Under the pieces are notes generated by a model. It had not been told where the DNA came from, did no database searches, and worked only from the letters and a program-made list of their open reading frames with translations. From NCBI GenBank assembly GCA_937891165.1, contig CALAEX010000020.1:1-10710 (forward strand): 10,710 nt of DNA, read 5' to 3'. Positions within the stretch are counted from its first letter, which is position 1. Every line of letters starts with the position of its first letter. Source of the stretch: an uncultured Lachnospiraceae bacterium. Its GTDB lineage: Bacteria > Bacillota > Clostridia > Lachnospirales > Lachnospiraceae. The position numbers were made by a program, and so were the translations under genes. Below, piece after piece: positions 6,198-10,710 of this stretch.

Positions 6198-6308
6198 AAC
6201 ACATTCCCTCCTTTGTCTTTCATTTTTTAAAGTAGATAGGATGATTCCTTCTATTTTCTATCAATTAAAAGGAATATCTCTACCGTATCTCTATTATAAT
6301 TCATAAAA

Positions 6309-6337
6309 TATATAAGTATACCTGCCAAACTTGTCAA
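6309..6337 (-). promoter_or_regulatory. Promoter of the RelB-like gene
   Basis: A consensus TTGACA (6332-6337) is separated by 17 nt from TATATA (6309-6314) on the minus strand. The start would be near 6302, giving a leader of about 105 nt. The left arm of the 10-bp inverted repeat (6320-6329) lies entirely within the spacer, so a protein bound there would block the promoter, as expected for an autoregulated RelB-type gene. Confidence 0.6.
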
Positions 6338-6382
6338 AAAAACTTTTTATTTTTTTGCCTACTTTGGCAGGTGTTTTTTTTT
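6320..6382 (+). terminator. Long nested hairpin with T9 run between divergent genes
   Basis: ACCTGCCAAA (6320-6329) and TTTGGCAGGT (6363-6372) are perfect inverted repeats. Inside them, after a 5-nt internal loop on each side, CAAAAAAA (6335-6342) pairs with TTTTTTTG (6350-6357), and the outer stem is followed by G and nine T (6374-6382). In form it is a plus-strand intrinsic terminator, yet no plus-strand gene lies upstream. It may end a short plus-strand RNA (a weak TATAAT lies at 6295-6300), attenuate the small-peptide gene downstream, or serve as an operator for both divergent promoters. On the minus strand no T-run follows, so it is not a terminator in that direction. Confidence 0.65.
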
Positions 6383-6407
6383 AAGTTTTAGAGTACAATG
6401 AGAGCCG

Positions 6408-6436
6408 TTGAAAAGAACAACCCAAATTATTATAAA
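6408..6436 (+). promoter_or_regulatory. Promoter of the small secreted-peptide gene
   Basis: TTGAAA (6408-6413), a 17-nt spacer and TATAAA (6431-6436). The start near 6443 leaves a short leader containing AAAGGA (6450-6454 region), 10 nt before the ATG at 6465. It lies just downstream of the T-run of the hairpin at 6320-6382, so this promoter would be independent of read-through from that hairpin. Confidence 0.55.
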
Positions 6437-6464
6437 ATTTTAGAAAAGAAAGGAAAATAAAATC

Positions 6465-6623
6465 ATGAAAAAATTATTAGTTTCTTTACTCACTTTGACA
6501 GCTTGTTTTATGTTGACATACACTACTACAGTTTACGCTAATCAGGAAGACACAAATGCACAGGTAACACCCGTATCTGATGATGATATGTTAGAATATC
6601 CTTTTGACCCTTATAACAATTAA
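6465..6623 (+). CDS. 52-residue exported small peptide, candidate signalling propeptide
   Basis: The product starts MKKLLVSLLTLTACFMLTYT and continues TTVYANQEDTNAQVTPVSDD, DMLEYPFDPYNN. Residues 1-25 form a Sec signal peptide: K2-K3, a hydrophobic core 4-19 and a VYA cleavage motif, with cleavage predicted after A25. C14 lies within the hydrophobic core, followed by F15, not a convincing lipobox. The mature part is about 27 residues, acidic in the middle (DDD at 39-41) and aromatic/proline-rich at the end. A matched promoter, ribosome binding site and start support a real gene. It converges on the double-HTH regulator with 5 bp between stop codons. Its size, export signal and placement fit a quorum-sensing propeptide whose C-terminal fragment is the signal; that function is inferred, and I know no named family for it. 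Confidence 0.75.
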   Translation: MKKLLVSLLTLTACFMLTYTTTVYANQEDTNAQVTPVSDDDMLEYPFDPYNN

Positions 6624-6628
6624 TAATT

Positions 6629-8482
6629 TTATATACCTTTTTCTAATTTTTCTTTATAAAAAGAAATTCTATGTAAATCACCACTTATCTCACAAAGATA
6701 AATACATTTTGTCAACATACTTTTTATATCAACACCCTCTTGATTTGGGTGTTTTTCTTTTTCTCTTTGAGCATTATTCCAAGCTATATTGTACATAGCA
6801 CTATAACTAGCTCTAATTCTACGATTAAGTAAAGCATTTGATAAAATTTTAATATTAATTTTGTCTGAAATATCATACTCTTTTGTATTACCTAACTGAC
6901 TAGAAACTACAGTCATTACAAACTCATACATATTTAAACAATTTTCTATTTGTTTCTGATTTTCAAATAAATCATAAAGCATTTCTATACACTCTTTTAA
7001 TTCCAAGTGAAACCAATCCATCTTAGTTATCATATTTTGAATACAAGAAATTTCATTATTTGTCAAATACTTTTCTTCTAATTTCATTGCTACATCATAT
7101 GGAATAGTATACTCAATAGCTTCTTTTAATTGCTCTACATAATCTTTTTTACTTAAACTCTTTTTATAAAATCCACTAATTATTTCTGCTCGTCTCAACG
7201 CTTGAGCATTCTCTGGAATTTCCAATGATATTAAAGATTTTATTTGTTGCAATAATTGTTCTCCTCGTTCAAACTTTCTATCATTTACCTGTTTCTTCCA
7301 TTCTACAAATAACTCCAATGCCTCTGGACTATCTGTAATCAAATCTGTTTTATACAATTCCGTTGCCATATTCAATCTTTCAAATAATGCTCGAACTAAT
7401 TGTCTTTGTGGTTCTGTTTCATGACGTTCTAATCTACTAATCGTTCTTTCTGAGCAAATCCCCTTACTTAATTTCAACATACTCATGCCAAACATTTTTC
7501 TTCTGATGCGAATAACATCTCCAATACAGTACACTTCTCTATCCACATAGAGATAACAAAAATCTTTGGTTTCTTTCGAAACATTGTATTCGTCATAAAT
7601 ATTTCCTAGCGTTTCTCTCCAATCTCTGCATTGTTTTAACCATTGTTTGAGTTTATCCGTCTGTCTTAGTTCTATTCCTTCGTTAATTTGTATTAAATAT
7701 AGTAATAACTTTTCTTTGATTCCAAGCAATTCCCAGAAATAAAACATTCTATTTGCTTTTTGTAAAATCGTAATGGCATTATTACAAAAATTTAACCATT
7801 TTGCTACTTTTATCTTATCACTTGTCAGTTCTTCTCCCAGTTCCAATAGAAAATAATATACCAATTTAGGATAAATTTTTGCCATTGCAAAAGTATCTAA
7901 TTGCATTGTATCAATATAGGAAAAGAGTTCTTCATATTTTAATAGCAACTTCTCATCTTCTTTATAATGTAAATATTCCAAATACAAATTCAATTCTTCT
8001 ACGGACAATATTCTCTTTTGTAAACTTCTTTTCTCTAACTGTGGTATTGTCAAAGATGCTGCTTTTTCAAAAATTTCTTTTAGCTCTTTTCTTTCTGCTC
8101 CTTGATAACTGCGAATTTGTCCTAACATAGTCAAATAAAATTGTTCTTCTAATGAGTAATCCATATCATGTGTTTTATAATATTCATCTAAAAGTTGCTT
8201 TGCTTTTTCAATTTCGTTATACAAAATACAATGTATGATACCCTGTCTTTCTTTCCAATGTTTATATACACTATAATACAAAAAATTCTCATAATTTTCT
8301 GGTATAACGCCAAGTCTCTGTAATAAACAATCTTTTAATAATTTTTCTGCTTCTCTTTTTCCACTTTCAATACGACTTAACATACTCACTGCACACAAAC
8401 CATCGCTCAACTGCTCTAATTTTATCTTCTTTTTTGTTCTTATTTCACTTAAAAATGAACCGAAATTATTATCCTTTATCAT
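6629..8482 (-). CDS. Double-HTH (Cro/C1-type) regulator with long helical-repeat regions, RRNPP-like
   Basis: The 617-residue protein has two XRE-type HTH domains: residues about 7-62 (LSRIESGKRE at 35-44) and about 318-378 (ISRLERHETEPQ at 348-359). Both share the pattern LSxGxC followed by SRxE. Each is followed by some 240 residues of mostly helical, Leu/Tyr/Glu/Lys-rich sequence resembling degenerate TPR repeats, so the protein looks like a twofold repeat of HTH plus helical region. No membrane segment or signal peptide is seen; it should be cytosolic. The ATG at 8480-8482 was chosen because a TTG ten codons earlier lies in the T-run of the rpoC terminator; the ribosome binding site (GGGGA) is weak. 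Helical-repeat XRE proteins of the RRNPP group bind imported peptides, and the peptide gene converges on it. Ligand and targets are unknown. Confidence 0.85.
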   Translation of the reverse strand: MIKDNNFGSFLSEIRTKKKIKLEQLSDGLCAVSMLSRIESGKREAEKLLKDCLLQRLGVIPENYENFLYYSVYKHWKERQGIIHCILYNEIEKAKQLLDEYYKTHDMDYSLEEQFYLTMLGQIRSYQGAERKELKEIFEKAASLTIPQLEKRSLQKRILSVEELNLYLEYLHYKEDEKLLLKYEELFSYIDTMQLDTFAMAKIYPKLVYYFLLELGEELTSDKIKVAKWLNFCNNAITILQKANRMFYFWELLGIKEKLLLYLIQINEGIELRQTDKLKQWLKQCRDWRETLGNIYDEYNVSKETKDFCYLYVDREVYCIGDVIRIRRKMFGMSMLKLSKGICSERTISRLERHETEPQRQLVRALFERLNMATELYKTDLITDSPEALELFVEWKKQVNDRKFERGEQLLQQIKSLISLEIPENAQALRRAEIISGFYKKSLSKKDYVEQLKEAIEYTIPYDVAMKLEEKYLTNNEISCIQNMITKMDWFHLELKECIEMLYDLFENQKQIENCLNMYEFVMTVVSSQLGNTKEYDISDKINIKILSNALLNRRIRASYSAMYNIAWNNAQREKEKHPNQEGVDIKSMLTKCIYLCEISGDLHRISFYKEKLEKGI

Positions 8483-8502
8483 ATGCCATCCCCATTCCCC
8501 AT

Positions 8503-8572
8503 AAAAAAACAAAAAGTTCCACTACTTCTATAGAATGTAAATCAAACGACATTCAAAGAGTAATGGAACTTT
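8503..8572 (-). terminator. rpoBC operon terminator
   Basis: On the minus strand AAAGTTCCA pairs with TGGAACTTT (8564-8572 with 8513-8521), the stem continues through TTACT/AGTAG and then GAATG/CATTC (8549-8553 with 8533-8537 region) around a 12-nt loop, and TTGTTTTTTT follows. It starts 26 bp after the rpoC stop codon and ends the transcript there, with no rpsL behind it. Confidence 0.85.
8527..8556 (-). promoter_or_regulatory. Possible promoter of the double-HTH regulator, inside the rpoC terminator
   Basis: The gap between the terminator T-run and the regulator start is only about 20 nt, too short for a promoter. Within the terminator, on the minus strand, TTGAAT (8551-8556) and TATAGA (8527-8532) are 18 nt apart, with a predicted start near 8520. 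A transcript starting there would hold only the 3' arm of the hairpin and escape termination. Read-through from rpoC is the alternative source. The match is moderate and occurs in AT-rich DNA. Confidence 0.35.
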
Positions 8573-8597
8573 CTCATTTGTTATAAATTACGTTATT

Positions 8598-10710
8598 CTA
8601 TTCTTCATCTTCTAAGAAATCATCCAAATCTTCCTCAAAAAAATCTGTGGAATCTTCTTCATAATATTCTTCCTCGGAAGTTTCATATTCTGTATCTAAC
8701 TCTTGATAATCGTCTTCTTCATCCTCGAAGTCATCATAGCCATCTTCATCATATAAAAGTGCTTCCATATCTGCGTCAGAACTTAACTTTATATTACGGT
8801 ACTGCTTCATACCTGTTCCTGCAGGAATTAACTTACCAATAATAACGTTTTCTTTTAAACCAATCAATGGGTCAACCTTACCCTTAATTGCTGCTTCTGT
8901 CAGAACCTTTGTTGTCTCCTGGAAAGAAGCTGCAGAAAGGAAGGAATTTGTTGCTAAAGAAGCCTTTGTAATACCAAGCATTACCTGCTTGCCTTCTGCT
9001 GGCTCTTTACCTTCTGCTATCATTCTTGCATTGGTATCTTCATAATCCAAAATATCAACCATCGTACCTGGTAAGAATTCGGTATCCCCATTATTTTCAA
9101 TACGAACCTTCTTTAACATCTGACGAACAATTACTTCAACGTGCTTATCATTGATTTCTACACCTTGTAAGCGATATACACGTTGTACTTCTTGTAACAT
9201 ATAATCCTGTACAGCACGAACACCTTTAATCTTTAAGATGTCATGTGGATTTACACTACCTTCTGTTAATTCGTCACCTGCTTCTAATAACTGATTTTCT
9301 AACACTTTAATTCTAGAACCATACGGAATTAAATATGCTTTTGCTTCACCAGTTTCTTCATTTGTTATAACTACTTCACGTTTCTTCTTTGTTTCTTTAA
9401 TAGAAACGCGACCGCCAAACTCTGCAATAATTGCAAGACCTTTTGGCTTTCTTGCTTCAAATAATTCTTCTACTCTAGGAAGACCCTGTGTAATATCATC
9501 ACCCGCTACACCACCGGTATGGAAAGTTCTCATTGTTAACTGAGTACCTGGTTCACCGATAGACTGAGCTGCAATAATACCAACTGCTTCACCTACTTGA
9601 ACTGCTTCACCAGTAGCCATGTTTGCACCATAACATTTTGCACAAACACCTACGTGAGAACGACAAACAAGCACGTTACGAATCTTCACTTTTGCGTCCA
9701 TACCAGCATCCATAATTGCCTTAGTTGCACAGATTCTAGCTGCACGCTTTGGAGTAATCATATGATTTGCTTTTACAATGACTTCTCCATTATCATCTAA
9801 AATAGTTTCACAAGAATATCTTCCTGTAATTCTTTCTTCTAAGCTTTCAATCACTTCTTTTCCATCGGAAAATGCCTTAATCCACATACCAGGAATTTCC
9901 TGTGTCGTGTCATGTCTACAATCCATTTCACGAATAATCAATTCTTGAGAAACGTCTACTAAACGACGAGTCAAGTAACCAGAGTCGGCAGTACGAAGTG
10001 CAGTGTCGGAAAGACCTTTTCTAGCACCGTGTGCGGAAATAAAGTATTCGAGTACGTCAAGACCTTCACGGAAGTTAGACTTAATTGGGAGTTCGATAGT
10101 TCTACCAGAAGTATCTGCCATCAAACCACGCATACCAGCAAGCTGTTTAATCTGCTTATCAGAACCACGCGCACCAGAGTCCGCCATCATGAAGATGTTG
10201 TTGTATTTATCCAAACCAGTAAGCAGAGCTGTTGTAATTTCGTCATCGGCCTGCTTCCATGTCTCAATCACTGCTTTATATCTTTCTTCTTCTGTTGTCT
10301 GACCACGTCTATGCTTTCTTGTAATCTTTTCAATCGTAGCTTCTGCCTCAGCAAGAATTTCTTTCTTTCTTGGAGGAACGGTCATATCAGAAATAGATAC
10401 TGTCATGGCTGCTCTTGTAGAATACTTATAACCTAATGCTTTGATTGCATCTAATGTTTCAGCAGTCTTAGTTGCACCATGTGTATTGATACATTTTTCC
10501 AAAATCTTCTTTAACTGCTTTTTACCTACATGGAAATCAACTTCAAGTGCTAAATTATCTTCTTTGGTTTCTCTCTTTACAAAGCCAAGGTCTTGAGGAA
10601 TAATTTCATTAAAGATACAACGACCAAGTGTTGTTTCTATTACACCTGAAATCTTTTCTCCATTCGCTAACTTCATTTCACGGCGAACCTTAATCTTTGC
10701 ATGTAAAGTA
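8598..10710 (-). CDS. rpoC: DNA-directed RNA polymerase subunit beta', C-terminal 703 residues (runs off the right edge)
   Basis: The frame is open to the window edge: TLHAKIKVRRE precedes the internal Met at 10674-10676, so that Met is not the start. Counting from it, MADSGARGSDKQ (164-175) and the bridge helix GARKGLSDTALRTADSGYL (217-235) are present. The second zinc site is C253, C338, C345 and C348 (VCRSHVGVCAKCYG), and the trigger loop region AAQSIGEPGTQLTMRTFHTG (369-388) runs without a break into ITQGLPRVEELFEAR, so the large proteobacterial insertion is absent. The N-terminal part with the NADFDGD catalytic loop lies outside. The last 56 residues contain 32 Asp/Glu and no Lys/Arg, an unusual acidic tail. 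The gene is the last of its operon here, followed by a strong terminator. Confidence 0.98.
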   Translation of the reverse strand, partial: TLHAKIKVRREMKLANGEKISGVIETTLGRCIFNEIIPQDLGFVKRETKEDNLALEVDFHVGKKQLKKILEKCINTHGATKTAETLDAIKALGYKYSTRAAMTVSISDMTVPPRKKEILAEAEATIEKITRKHRRGQTTEEERYKAVIETWKQADDEITTALLTGLDKYNNIFMMADSGARGSDKQIKQLAGMRGLMADTSGRTIELPIKSNFREGLDVLEYFISAHGARKGLSDTALRTADSGYLTRRLVDVSQELIIREMDCRHDTTQEIPGMWIKAFSDGKEVIESLEERITGRYSCETILDDNGEVIVKANHMITPKRAARICATKAIMDAGMDAKVKIRNVLVCRSHVGVCAKCYGANMATGEAVQVGEAVGIIAAQSIGEPGTQLTMRTFHTGGVAGDDITQGLPRVEELFEARKPKGLAIIAEFGGRVSIKETKKKREVVITNEETGEAKAYLIPYGSRIKVLENQLLEAGDELTEGSVNPHDILKIKGVRAVQDYMLQEVQRVYRLQGVEINDKHVEVIVRQMLKKVRIENNGDTEFLPGTMVDILDYEDTNARMIAEGKEPAEGKQVMLGITKASLATNSFLSAASFQETTKVLTEAAIKGKVDPLIGLKENVIIGKLIPAGTGMKQYRNIKLSSDADMEALLYDEDGYDDFEDEEDDYQELDTEYETSEEEYYEEDSTDFFEEDLDDFLEDEE

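Noticed and set aside
8483..8512. A TTG start extending the double-HTH regulator by ten residues.
   Set aside because: The TTG lies in the terminator T-run, the added residues (FFYGEWGWH) are unlike an HTH N-terminus and no ribosome binding site precedes it.
10029..10436. Open frames opposite rpoC on the plus strand.
   Set aside because: They mirror strongly conserved rpoC coding sequence, have no ribosome binding site and show no known family pattern.

Overview
The window looks like core chromosome of a low-GC anaerobic Firmicute, most likely class Clostridia and possibly Lachnospiraceae-like. The reasons are AT-rich intergenic DNA, strong AAGGAGG-type ribosome binding sites, an RpoC without the proteobacterial trigger-loop insertion, a class II aldolase of the short (287-residue) type, a 453-residue citrate synthase and a PocR/chemoreceptor fusion. 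No species is claimed. I see no transposase, CRISPR array, tRNA or rRNA.

Layout, left to right. At 1-1357, on the minus strand, lies the start of the S10 ribosomal-protein operon (rpsJ, rplC, start of rplD), with a long structured leader, a good promoter with phased A-tracts, and an unusually long structured spacer between rpsJ and rplC. Divergent from it, at 1815-2597 on the plus strand, is a soluble PocR-domain chemoreceptor-like protein. A large imperfect inverted repeat (2611-2840) separates its 3' end from the convergent citrate synthase gene. Three minus-strand metabolic genes follow: citrate synthase, ridA and class II fructose-bisphosphate aldolase. They are separated by hairpins and promoters, so they look like single-gene units and not one operon.

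The accessory part is 5988-8482: an orphan RelB/DinJ-like antitoxin (minus), a 52-residue secreted-type small peptide (plus), and a 617-residue regulator with two Cro/C1-type HTH domains, each followed by a long helical region (minus). Peptide gene and regulator converge with only 5 bp between stop codons. The pairing resembles RRNPP-type peptide quorum sensing, where an exported propeptide is processed and sensed by a helical-repeat regulator, but with a duplicated architecture. This is the best candidate in the window for an undescribed system. The antitoxin and peptide genes diverge, and between them is a long hairpin that reads as a plus-strand terminator while also covering the antitoxin promoter.

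The right edge (8598-10710, minus) is the C-terminal 703 residues of RpoC, ending in a very acidic tail and a strong terminator. The usual Firmicute order rpoB-rpoC-rpsL-rpsG-fusA-tuf-rpsJ is broken here: the str genes are absent and about 7 kb of unrelated genes lie between rpoC and rpsJ.
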